From positions 3,596,001 to 3,660,000 of the forward strand of contig CM074763.1 of assembly GCA_037355855.1 (NCBI GenBank): a stretch of DNA of 64,000 bases, given 5' to 3'. The position numbers and the translations under genes were made by a program. Below are positions 40,187 to 50,655 of this stretch, in pieces (the first letter of the stretch is position 1; every line of letters starts with the position of its first letter). The DNA comes from Pseudo-nitzschia pungens (lineage: Eukaryota; Bacillariophyta; Bacillariophyceae; Bacillariales; Bacillariaceae). Under the pieces are notes generated by a model. It made no database searches, was not told where the DNA came from, and was given only the letters and a program-made list of their open reading frames with translations.

Positions 40187-41934
40187 TTCCTGACAAACCA
40201 GCCTGTGCTGATGTGCTTGTCTGCCCTGTTATTTGTGGACAAGTTGTACGCGTTGTTGGGTCCTCAGCCTTTGTTTCTGAGCCTCCTGACATGGATCCTC
40301 TGGAGTACAATCCATATGATTCTCTTCCAGACTCCCCAGTAGATGCCTTTGATGCACTCTGTGCGTCTCCAAGAGTACTTCTCCACAAATATTCCCTACC
40401 ACAGGCTGGCTGTCAGCCCCTTGTTGATGCTATCCAGAGTGGTACTGCCAGTGCTGTATGTGATGGTTCATTTGATCCGGACTTTCTCAGAGGAACTTCC
40501 GCCTTCATTTTGTCCCCCAATACCTCCACCAAGACTGCCTCATTGTTCCTCACTGGCTGTAATTTTGTCAGTGGATCCCCTGAGGATCAATCTTCCTACA
40601 GGAGTGAACTGGCAGGCATCATTGGGGTTCTCACCTGTTGCACTGCTCTGGTGAGTCTTTTTGATATTGCTTCTGGCTCTATCACTATTGCTCTGGATGG
40701 TGACACAGCTCTCAAACAGGCTGAGGGATCATGGCCATTGGTTATTTCCCAGAAGTCTTTTGATTATGTTTATGTCATCAGAAACATGATTTCTGCCCTG
40801 CCAATCTCTGTGCACTTTCGGTGGGTTCAGGGCCATCAAGCTGGAATCTTTCTTGATTGGTGGGCCCTTCGCAATCATCAGGTTGACAGCATGGCAAAGG
40901 CATTTCTCTCTGTCCATAGAGCTTCTGCCCATCACTATCCCAGACTTGTGTTTGAGCCCTGGGCTTTTTCTCTCAACGGAAGCAAGTGCTCAAGGTTTGA
41001 TCAAAATGCTTTGCATGTTGCCATTTCTGGTCCTCCCCTTCTTCAATATTGGCAGACCCACCATGATATTCCCATTCCACAACCTGTTTTTGGTTCCATC
41101 CATTGGTGTGCTCATCTGTCTGCCTTCAAGCGATTACCTCCTGGCATGCAAAGGTGGTTTGTCAAGTTTGCTTCTGGCAGTATTGGTGTTGGCAACCAAC
41201 TACTTCACTACCAGTATCAGGATCACTCCAGGTGCCCATTGTGTGATGCAGACAATGAGAAGGTTTCTCATGTGCTCTCCTGCAAGGACACTGGGGCAGT
41301 ACAGCACAGTGTGTCAGCTTTCAAGGGACCACTGCAGAAGAGGCTTGAAGTTGAACAAACTGATCCATCATTGGTTGCTGCCATTGTGGATCTTCTCACC
41401 AGAGTTCGGAAGGGCCAGAACATTTATCCATCATCCTACTCCCTTGCAATTGCTTCTGCTGTCAGGGCACAGAGGACTATTGGTTGGCACAACTGGCTTC
41501 TGGGTAGGTGGTCTCCTCGCTGGTATCAAATTCAGGCTGACTACTACTACCACATTGGAAGCAAGCGCTCTCCCAAACGTTGGGCTACAGCTATCATCCA
41601 TCAGTTCTTTCTTACCTCCTGGGATCTTTGGACCTACAGAAATGAACGACTCCATGGTCCTGGGGGTACCCTGGATGCTGAACAACACCAATCTCTTGAT
41701 GCTTCCATCACCTCTGAATTGGCAATTGGTGCAGCCGGTGCACTCCCCCAGTCACACTCCCTTTTACAAACCCCTTTCCACGTCCTACAAGGTTACACCC
41801 TGACTGCCAAGCGGCAGTGGCTTGCAACCATCCACCTTGCAAGGAAGCAATATGCAGCGCCTGTCCCACCAGTGCAGCCATACCAACAAGAGGCTGCTCT
41901 TCTCAGAGCCTGGCTTACTGGACCTCAGGGTTGA
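40187..41934 (+). pseudogene. LINE2 ORF2, part 3 (RNase H and Cys/His tail)
   Basis: The frame resumes at DKPACADVLVCPVICGQ and encodes RNase H (CDGSFDP, YRSELAG, ALDGDTAL, WVQGHQ), then CPLCDADNEKVSHVLSC and the C-terminus ending AWLTGPQG, as in LINE1. It is open on its own but detached from RT by the indel at about 40184. Confidence 0.9.
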
Positions 41935-42240
41935 TTACACTTTGTACCTTGGTTTTGTCTTCTGTTCCTGCTTCTTATCCTGTCCCATCCCTTTTGATAA
42001 TGGATCTTATCCCAATATCTTCATTCCCATTTCACTTTCTCTCAAGTCCCTATTTTGTGGGACTTGTTTGTCTTTTTCCCTGCTTGATGTTCAAGGTTTG
42101 TTTGAAAATTTGTCGTTCTGCCACTTGGGGTCCTGACTCTATGATGGAGGCGACGTTAAAGTCTGGTTACAGACTGAGTAATTTAGTTTCACCTTTGGTG
42201 ATTAAAGTTATTTAAATACGTATATTATTATTATTATTAT
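41935..42240 (+). other. LINE2 3' UTR with (ATT)n tail
   Basis: Near-identical to the LINE1 3' UTR, with a longer ATT repeat (about 42223-42240) before the target duplication. Confidence 0.85.
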
Positions 42241-42717
42241 TGGGCCAGGCGTCCGGTCATGGTACATATTATACACCAATGACCCGACCCCGGCGGTAGC
42301 ATAGTATCTTAGCATGGTATCATGGTAGGTTAGCATCTTTCAGTATCTCGTAGCCTTAGCAACCCTAACCCTGTAGCATTTAGCTACACCATAAAAGGTG
42401 CTTTACTCGGGGTACGTACGATTGGTACAAATCGTACGCGGCGACCCTAGTAAACTCTGCTAGCGTCCATACTAAACAGGATATAGGTCTGTTGCTAAGC
42501 CTGTTGCTAAGCATGTTGCTAAGCCTGTTGCTAAGCATGTTGCTAAGCCTGTTGCTAAGCCTGTTGCTAAGCCTGTTGCTAACCATTTAGCACACAGCTC
42601 TAGCACTCAGCCCAGCACCTGTTAGTCAGTTACTGGGGGCTGCTGCCTGTAGCCCCAGTACACTCTCCTACACAGGAGCCTTAGCTCAGATCATAGCACC
42701 ACCTTGAATATCTTCAT
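42241..42717 (-). repeat. Copia LTR3, right part
   Basis: Resumes TGGGCCAGGCGTCCGGT and matches LTR2 (about 28064-28528) to its end. The 12-bp array here has eight units, two with GCATG instead of GCCTG, versus seven uniform units in LTR1 and LTR2. The following AGCAG (42718-42722) duplicates 18835-18839. Confidence 0.9.
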
Positions 42718-42722
42718 AGCAG
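42718..42722. repeat. Copia array target site duplication AGCAG (right)
   Basis: Matches 18835-18839 and closes the array. Confidence 0.7.
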
Positions 42723-42807
42723 CACTCCTACTAGTACTGGCCATTTTATAGTATTGACCAGCGTTTTGTCTTTGATTGAGTGGGTGGACGTTGATTGAGT
42801 GTGTAGA

Positions 42808-42915
42808 CATCGATAGACATTGATAGACGTTGATGGATGTTGATAGATGTTGATAGATGTTGATAGATGTTGATAGATGTTGATAGGCATTGATAGATGT
42901 GATAGACGATGATTG
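42808..42915 (+). repeat. TGTTGATAGA minisatellite
   Basis: Ten-base units of the type GTTGATAGAT recur about ten times with variants. On the minus strand they read as INIYQHLSTS-like peptides, an artefact of the repeat. Confidence 0.85.
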
Positions 42916-43804
42916 AGTGTGTTGATGTTGCTTTGGATGAGTTTTGTCAGTGAATAAACGTTGCATGAACAGTTTCTTGATGAAAAAGACGATTCAACAG
43001 TCATATTTCAACCTTTTTGTTTTTAGTTGAGAATCAATTGTCAGCAAAAATGGAATTCTCAGCGAAAATGTTTTGAGACAAGGGTTAAAGTTTTGGAGAT
43101 ATTAGCCAATGAGAATCCATTATTATTATTATTATTATTACTACTACCTCTGGTCCGTAGTACTGGGCAATATAGCAAAAATCTTTGCACTTGGGATCAA
43201 TTTTCAACCAATTCAAATCGTTCTTTTTGGGTTAAACTCTCCTCAACAAACTCTCTATGCCTGGTTAGACACTAGTTAGGCTGGTGGTATTTGTCTACCT
43301 TTCATTGGGACTCAAAGTCAGCTTTTACTGCCCTAGAAATGTGATTTTACCGGTTGAAAGCCTTCCACCGGTCATTTGAACCTTTGGAAAGTTCCCCCAG
43401 CAAGCTGAGACAATAACCTTTCATTATTGTATAAGTAGTGTGAACCAGAAGAGTGTTCTTGACAACAATATTTGTCTTCCAAATTGAGTCATTTTTTGCT
43501 CAACTGACGCTAAAAACAACGTGATAGCGCTAGTACTTTAATTTGGTGTGTGTTTTATCATGGTGGTTTTGATGGTTTTGATGCGCACCTATTTTAATTT
43601 TCTGGTAAAAAATTTGGTACAAATTCTACACATGTCTACGCTAAATGGTACAGTATTTAGGAACGGATACAGAAGAGTCATCGGTTCAGTTTTTCAGAAC
43701 AGAGGTAGTATTATTTTTAGGTACAATAGGGTGTGCCTGGAACATGATTGATTTTTGTTTTTTGACAAATTTCAAAAATTCCCGGTCCTCCCCACACTGA
43801 ATCA

Positions 43805-44065
43805 GTGTCAAAGTGACACCTGGGGTCAAAGTGACCCCCGGTGTCACTTTGACACTTGACACTCGCTGATACTTTTGGGGGTCAAAGTGACACCGGGTGT
43901 CATTTTGACACTGGGTGTCACTTTGACACTCACAAGAGAAGTAGAAAAATACAAAGAGTGTCAAAGTGACACCTGGTATCAAAGTGACACCCGGTGTCAA
44001 AGTGACACTTGACACTCGCTGATACTTTTGGGTGTCAAAGTGACCCCGGGTGTCAAAGTGACACC
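43805..44065. repeat. Cluster of GTGTCAAAGTGACACC words in both orientations
   Basis: The words GTGTCAAAGTGACACC, GGTGTCACTTTGACAC and close variants occur at least a dozen times on both strands. A longer block, CACTTGACACTCGCTGATAC plus TTTTGGG, is duplicated at about 43852 and 44006. The core is itself nearly palindromic (GTGTCA...TGACAC). Confidence 0.85.
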
Positions 44066-44646
44066 AAGCGGTAAGTGGTGCGCGGGGGGCTGGAAAAATT
44101 TAAATTCTTAGAAAAAAATTAAATCAACCATGTTCCTGATGATGATTTTTTGATTATCAAACAGTCTCCGTCTGTCCATCGATACCATCACAGCTCGAGC
44201 AGGTTTGCCGTCTCCGCGAAAAGATTAAAAAATCAATGCATCATACCGTACCGGTATTCCCGTTATGCAACATGTGTTGCATTCGTTACGTCCGTGTACA
44301 ACAATGTACTAGGAATTTTCCCCCCCCTGTGCACCCCTGTTTTTGAGAGGTGTGGGTACGTTTTTAGAACATATGGAACATAGTATTTGTTGAATTCCAC
44401 CTCCACGGAGTGTTGCCAAATGCGTTGAATAGTTTACACGTATATTAACACGGGACGTGCAACAACAGCAACAAATTCTGACACATACTTTTTGAGAAGG
44501 CCCATCACTTCAGAAATTTGATCGTGTGGCACTCCAAATACTAGTACGAGTACTGTCAGTTGCTCACATAATTCATCGAAGAATAGAGGAATTTATCAGA
44601 TAGTACCAGCAAAGAGAGAGAAATAAGACATACAGCAGGCAGCATC

Positions 44647-47001
44647 ATGCCCCGGCAGCTGAGCATGAGCCGCGCTGCTATACGGGCTCGGGAGCGACGA
44701 CGACGAAAGGCTCAAGAACGACGTGACCTTGCAGCGAACGCAGTTTTATTTGCAAGGGCTTTCCCTACAGCTCCAAACCTCAATGCAGAAGATCAAGCCC
44801 GGTTCAATGCTGCTGCTGCTGCGGCTCCCCGTCGGCCCCCCGGCGCCCTCCCCCGGGCCCCTCGTCCTGCTGCGGCAGCAGCAGCTCGGCCTAGGGCTCT
44901 GGCTACTCCTCCTCCAGGTAACAACAACCCCCCTCCTCCCCCCCTGGATTCTCCACCAACAGAGTTTCCTATGCCGGATCTTTCTGAGGATGAGGAGGAG
45001 CAGGAGGAGTCCCCCCAGGATACCCTAGTCGTACGCCGAACAAGTCAAGAACTTAATCAAGGACCACCTATTCTGCCAAATGACGTCAACACACCAACTC
45101 AAGTATACAGATACCATCGAATCCTCCTGGACTTTATGGGACACCGGAACAATACTCAATATGCATCAAATCGAGTGTTTACAAGAGATGAGCTCAAAGT
45201 GGTTAGACCGGATGATATCTACAGGTGGATGTGCAAGAAGGTCTATGGAATAACAGATCCTGGAGTCGACGACAATCCTACACTAGGCCGGTCAAGTACA
45301 TTGCAATATAACAAGAAAGTGCTGAGCTACTTCTTCAACAAAACCATCAGCAAGTCTACATGGGATGATGAAAAAGAAGAAGGCAATCCAACTAAATCAG
45401 AACGCATCAATAGTCTTGTTGCTGCTGTAAGGGTGAAGGAGACACGCAAGCTAGGAAAAGAATCCCAAGCCGACAGGTCGCTAGCGAAGGAAGAGTACTT
45501 GCAAGTAGTTGAGTTGCTACAACAAAGCCATTCCATTGAAAACCTAAGGCACATTGCAAAGATGAAGTTCCAGGTCCACATGATTGGAAGAGGGGATGAT
45601 CTCTCCCATATCAGGAAAGACAATTTAGAACAGAGCATGGGATTCCCAGAGTATCTAACGACGCAACTTCGATGGTCAAAGAACGTTCGGGAAGAGACCG
45701 ACTGTCCGAAGCAGTATCTGCTTGGTGCAATGGATCCAAAGTTTTGTGTCCTTATTTCACTTGCAATCTACTTAGAAGCATGGCTCAGCAATGAGGGAGG
45801 AGGTACAGTCAGTCAGTGACTTTTTGCGGATGGTATCACCGACGCACAGAGTGCCACGAAAGACCAGAACGCTGAGGCAGACAAGGCAAAATCAGCTTAC
45901 CAGAAGGCACTGAAGACAGTCTTTGAAAGTGAGATGTTTAATAGATTGGGGAATGACAAACTTGGAAGCCACTCTCTTAGGAAGCTTGCCACTACAATGG
46001 CGCGACAAGGAGGGGCGCCGAAGGATGATATCGATTATCGAGCGCGATGGAGGAAAAGGAGACAGCAAGACAACTACACAGATCTTCAGCTTGATTGGCC
46101 TGATATCAACGCTGCAGCGAAACTTTGCCACCGGGGCATCTGTATCTACAGGGAGAAAGATGACAGTGGATTAACTCCAGAGTGGCTTTATACAAATGTA
46201 ACGCCGAGTATTAGACAAGAATGGACGAATGGAATCGCCGTGATCCTTGCAAAACCATTGCTGTGGGCTTGCTTTGACGCAGAGTGTGCTGATATGGTAC
46301 CTGCTGGTATGAGAGCTGAAATTATTCGGCGATATCAGTTGCTTGAGCACCAGCTGGAAGATGACGTTAATCCAATTCAAAAGGTTGAAGTCGTGGCATC
46401 CAATATGAATGGGGCAGTTAGCATGGAAGAGATCCCAACAGATGAAGCACAGATAGCCCTGGGAGCAGCAATGGGTGGGCTTCAGTGGAGAAATGCAATT
46501 TATGCAAAGCTATCAACCACTCAAACAAATGTTGCTACTATCATGAACCATCAAATGGCAGAGATTGCTGAGCTGAAGCGATTGGTTCGGACGCTTACTT
46601 CGATCGTTCGTGGTATTGCTGTTGCTCCCGCTCACCGACGAGCAGCAGAGACGACGAATCCACCACCACAACCTCGAAGAGGTGCTCCAACTTTTCAGCG
46701 CCCTGCAACTCTCCATCCACACCCTCGAACATTGCACCTGCTGTGGGATGAATATGTGAATGGAATTGGTGGTAGGAAGCCTGCGAGGGAGTTCAATCGA
46801 GCGGAGAGAGGTCGGTGCAGATACACCTACTCAAGAAGAAAGATTATTTGGGGATGTATTGACCGGTTAACGCGAAGAGGCAATGATCTCAACACAGCTA
46901 TTTGCCGGATTGAAAGACAGTATGGTGCCATTTCGATTACCAAGTTGATTCAAGTGATGCGAAAGGATGAGAAAGAAGGAGGCCATCGAAATCTCCGCTG
47001 A
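44647..47001 (+). pseudogene. Crypton-like tyrosine recombinase, split by one in-frame TGA
   Basis: One frame spans 785 codons with a single TGA at codon 391 (45817-45819). Tyrosine-recombinase residues are R315 in HMIGRGDDLSHIRKDNL, H442 and R445 in GSHSLRKLATTMAR, W468 in YRARW and the likely nucleophile Y477 in QDNYTDLQ (46075-46077). The N-terminus is Arg-rich then Ala/Pro-rich. Near the C-terminus a coiled-coil-like segment precedes LWDEYVNGIGGRKPAREFNR, which resembles the GCR1_C DNA-binding domain known in Cryptons. Cryptons cut and rejoin DNA through a Tyr-linked intermediate and carry this single gene. The TGA separates R315 from the other catalytic residues, so the copy is either dead or needs readthrough. 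Element ends were not found. Confidence 0.85.
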
Positions 47002-47895
47002 TTGTTCTATGCTTCTTGCTGATACAGCAGCTGTTGGATAGGGAAAGCACCCCTCTTGTTGCTGTTATCAGCTGTTTTTTTTTTCAAGTTTATTGTTGTC
47101 CCTTGGCATGGGTATCGATTCGGTCGAACTCCAGATCGATCTGTCGGATCGATTGTTTGCCTCTGCCATTACTTGTTGATTGTTGTGTAGTGTAACACGT
47201 CTCTAGTAAAAAAAGTATACATGTGCACTGTGTCAGCCTACGTAGTCTGATCTATTGCTTCCAATTGAGAATGGTTCGGGTAGTGTTGTCATGTGTTCGA
47301 CCCATCATTGTTGTCAACTCTGTCCCGAACTCATGTCAATAATGTGTTTTTTGCCGTTGTTTCGACTTGTATTTTTCCTTTGACAGAAATTCCAACGGTC
47401 TTTGATGTTTTTCTTGGCACTCACTACCTTCCTACGTGTGTTGTACGTGTATTGTGTACTGTGTATTGTTTGTTGAATTATTGAAGTGTACACTCCCGGT
47501 ACGAGTAATTACGGTAGAATTGCCCGGACGTGATTATGACAGATTTTGGATTTCGATGCCGACAGGCGCGCGACCAAAGGTTTTCATTGCAACCCACATG
47601 ATTCAACTTCTAAGTTCAAAATTAATGACGGACGCACGTACCAATACTGCGTTTCATCATCGGCATCATGAAGATGTGAACAAGAACCAAAGGCATGGCA
47701 GAAGATCACGATACCCTCATTTTTTGTCACTCCAACCAACAAAGAAAACAACAGGCGTGATACAAGTACGGTAATTACCATGACCTTCCGAGCAACGTAG
47801 CAAGACCTTACCATTTCATCTTTACGAAAACTAAAATTCCGGCTTTTCCTACTTCAGCCGTTGCACACACACCACAATCACCGAATCGATACAAT
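47002..47895. other. Intergenic region upstream of the lectin/GH99-like gene
   Basis: About 0.9 kb without a supported gene. GTAATTAC occurs at 47505-47512, and GGTAATTACC at 47770-47779, about 120 bp before the next start codon. It probably includes that gene's promoter and possibly the Crypton 3' end. Confidence 0.5.
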
Positions 47896-49936
47896 ATGAA
47901 CGAAAAAGTGTACAATAACAAGCACGAGTTCCGTCGTCATGAATCGTCTTCCACCTGTCTGTCGACGTCTTCATCATCGACTTCAGGGGTGGCAGCGAGC
48001 AATGCCCAAAATGGCGATTCTCTTTTCGTCGCAAAATGGGATGAAATTGAAATACTGGAATGGCAGGATCTAGAATCTGGCCAGAAGAAAGCTTGGTCTC
48101 GAAATTGTGGTGGGTCGGGTTCACAAAAACAGCCCTGGACTTGGTGGTTTCGAAGAAGGAAAGTGACTAAAATTGCCATCATCATCCTAACAATGACATG
48201 TCTTTGGATGGCTGTTTATTTTGGTGCAAAAAAATCAATGTTGGGCAAGGAAGAGAGTACAAGTGATGTAGGTTACGGGAGCAATAACATGAATACCGGG
48301 AAATTCAATGGAGATGAAGGTGAGAAATTCAATTTTACTTTTTTCGCAGAAGGCGACAAAGGTCAAAAGGCTGACGTTGGTGGTTCTGGAGAACAGAATC
48401 TTTCTGATGAAGGTAAAGTCTTCGAGAACGATCGAATATTTCCAACGCAATCTCCTCAAACTATGCCATTGCAAAATACATCTACCGATGCACCTACTAC
48501 ACAAAAAATATCTACCGATGTACTTGCTACACAAAATACATCTACCGATGCACCTTCTAAACAAAATGGCGCACCTACTACAATGTCCACAAAAGAAACT
48601 GGGGTTATTGAACCAGAAGAAATCGTTGTGTTGCATCGAGGTGAATCTTTAACGCCGGGTCAATTCCGATATGCTCCCAACGGTCGTTTCAAAGTTGGCT
48701 TAGCACAATCAGATGGCAATTTGGTATTGTTGGAAGTTGACTCGTCAGGGGAAAGTGTGATTTGGTCTTCCGGTACGAGTTCTGGTGTGGATCCAAATGC
48801 CAGCGCTCGAGAAGTGAAGTGTTCTATGCAAGACGATGGAAACTTGGTTCTTCGAGATGTTCAAACAAGGCAGTCACTATGGATGACAAAAACTCACGGC
48901 AATCCCCAAGCTCGTCTCGTGTTGGATGATTTTGGTCGGGTCGCTGTGAGATCAGATGATGACTACAGGACGGTTTTGTGGATGGATGGCTTACCCAGGC
49001 AAAAGTACACAGGGCCATCTTCTACGGATATGACATTTCCGATTCGGGGTGCCTTCTACTATCCGTGAGTGCCATGCGTTTGTAATGCTATGTATATCCG
49101 TTGGCATGTAAACAGTGTCAATACAGATACTCACTTTCATTCTACCCCAACAATTCAGTTGGTATCCTTCAACGTGGCACGTTGACGGTCATCGAGCTCA
49201 TTATGATACATCACTGGGTATGTATAGCTCAAGCGACCCGATTGTTGCCAATGCGCACATTGATGCAATGGATTTCGGTCGAATTCAACTTTCCATAGCT
49301 TCATGGTGGGGTCCAAGTACTAATCTTGACAGAGCGAGATTGACGATGCTAATGGATGAAACTATCGCTCGGAAGTCTCACCTCAAATGGACAGTCTACC
49401 ACGAGGACGAACGTGATTATGACCCTACGCCAGAGGAACTCGGAGCAGATTTAGATTATTTGAAAAAATGGTTTACCTGGCACGAAGCGTGGGCTCACAT
49501 AGACGGCAAGCCTGTGATTTTTGTATACAATGAAGCTGGGTGTGAGGTTGCAAGTCGATGGGTGCAAGCCAGCCGTAACGAGTGGTATGTCGTTTTGAAG
49601 CTTTTCTCTGGCTTCGAAGATTGTCCCAATCAGCCTGACTCTTGGCACCAGTATGGTGTCGGAAAAAAGGACGGAATCGTTCAAAACCCAGGACATTCGT
49701 TTGTAGTTGCGCCCGGGTTCTGGAAAGCCGATACCGACATTCCCCTTTTGAAACGGCTGGATCGTACAAAATTTTGCGAAAATGCTCAAAAAATGGTGGA
49801 AAGTGGTGAGCCATGGCAATTGATCGTGAGTTTCAACGAAGCGGGAGAGGGAACCCTGATAGAACCTTCTCCGAATTGGAAGAGCGACAGTGGATATGGT
49901 GATTACTTAGATTGTTTGCATGATTCGCATACATAG
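47896..49936 (+). CDS. Membrane-anchored B-lectin / GH99-like protein (one intron)
   Basis: Exon 1 is 47896-49064 and exon 2 is 49159-49936, joined by a 94-bp GT-AG intron (49065-49158). Joining restores the block GAFYYP-WYPSTWHVDGH, giving 648 aa. Residues 1-90 are a Ser-rich cytosolic tail and about 91-109 (TKIAIIILTMTCLWMAVYFG) form a signal anchor, so a type II Golgi/ER or surface protein is likely. Residues 196-223 carry STDAP repeats. A bulb-type lectin domain with QSDGNLVL and QDDGNLVL lies at about 246-365. From about 385 on the sequence resembles GH99/GH71-type enzymes (HYDTSLGMYSS, IASWWGPSTNLD, FNEAGEGT). GH99 members are endo-alpha-mannosidases acting on N-glycans; the exact substrate here is unknown. 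Confidence 0.85.
49065..49158 (+). other. Intron in the lectin/GH99-like gene
   Basis: Donor GTGAGT at 49065 and acceptor CAATTCAG ending at 49158. Splicing changes a premature TGA reading into a continuous conserved tyrosine-rich motif. Confidence 0.88.
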
Positions 49937-50655
49937 ATGTGAGGACGATGAAAACGAAATTTACATGGATTCTACCCCACAGCACTACGTAAATGCTGTT
50001 GTGATAAGAAGACATTGGTTCAAGAAATGATAATACAGTATTGAAAAGTGTACAATATTTGTTAGAAAATAATGTTATTATCATTGTGTATCTGAACTCA
50101 TTCTACTGCAACGCAATCTACAACAATCTAGAGAACACGCATGAAAGCAGACTCACTCACTCTGAATCTGAAGTACAAAATAAATCGTCTGCAAGCCCAT
50201 TTCTTTCGATTACAGTACTACTACTAGTACTACTACTAGTGAAGACACAACTGACCAGCTTATCCCTCCTTTTCTAACCCCTGTTTCATCTCTTTCTGTT
50301 AGCGTCTCTCTTGCATTCTCTCAGTCATAGATGATACTCTTTGTCTACGCATTACGCTTTTGCCTGCGTATATCATAATCCAAAAAGACTAGCAAGGGAC
50401 TCTGAGCTCGTAAACAAAGATATTAGATTCCTTTCTTTATTCGGATGTTACGCATACTTACGTATGATACTTCCCGTGTGTCACACAATACTCAGTAGTT
50501 TAGTGCAGTAGTAAGCTATGGGAGCTCTTATCTTCTTCCGAAGAATTTTATGACGATCATGATTCGAATTTCCATTCCGCGACCGACTGAAGAGATTAAC
50601 GCCAATACAAGAACTGGTGAAGAAACTCGCCTTCAGATCCGTCCTTCGTACGGCT
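49937..50655. other. Intergenic region
   Basis: No gene is supported in about 0.7 kb. A TACTACTAG simple repeat lies near 50213-50242. Confidence 0.5.

Larger units (their letters stand above)
30054..42240 (+). mobile_element. Full-length LINE (LINE2) inserted in Copia LTR3
   Basis: A 12.2-kb plus-strand copy of the LINE1 family with the same first bases, ORF1, ORF2, 3' UTR and a longer (ATT)n tail. It is flanked by a 17-bp duplication. ORF1 is open but ORF2 has two frameshifts, so this copy cannot make a full ORF2 protein. Insertion into a near-modern LTR shows that the family was active after the Copia array formed. Confidence 0.95.
18840..42717 (-). mobile_element. Tandem Ty1/copia array with three LTRs, hosting LINE2
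   Basis: The array consists of LTR1 (18840-19702), a complete interior (19703-27665), LTR2 (27666-28528), a truncated second interior (28529-29984) and a partial LTR3 (29985-30053 plus 42241-42717). LINE2 sits inside LTR3. All LTRs have the same orientation and AGCAG flanks the whole. LTR1 and LTR2 look almost identical; one difference I see is at 18891 versus 27717. The layout fits recombination or insertion giving a head-to-tail dimer, followed by a deletion that removed most of the second interior and the start of LTR3. Confidence 0.85.
42723..44646. other. Gene-free repeat-bearing region
   Basis: I support no gene here. The stretch holds a GATAGATGTT minisatellite (about 42810-42915), an (ATT)n microsatellite (about 43119-43141) and a cluster of GTGTCAAAGTGACACC-type words (about 43805-44065). 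The remainder is AT-rich without long frames. Confidence 0.6.

Noticed and set aside
42691..43004. Minus-strand frames rich in INIYQHLSTS
   Set aside because: Translation of the GTTGATAGAT minisatellite; two frames give the same kind of peptide.
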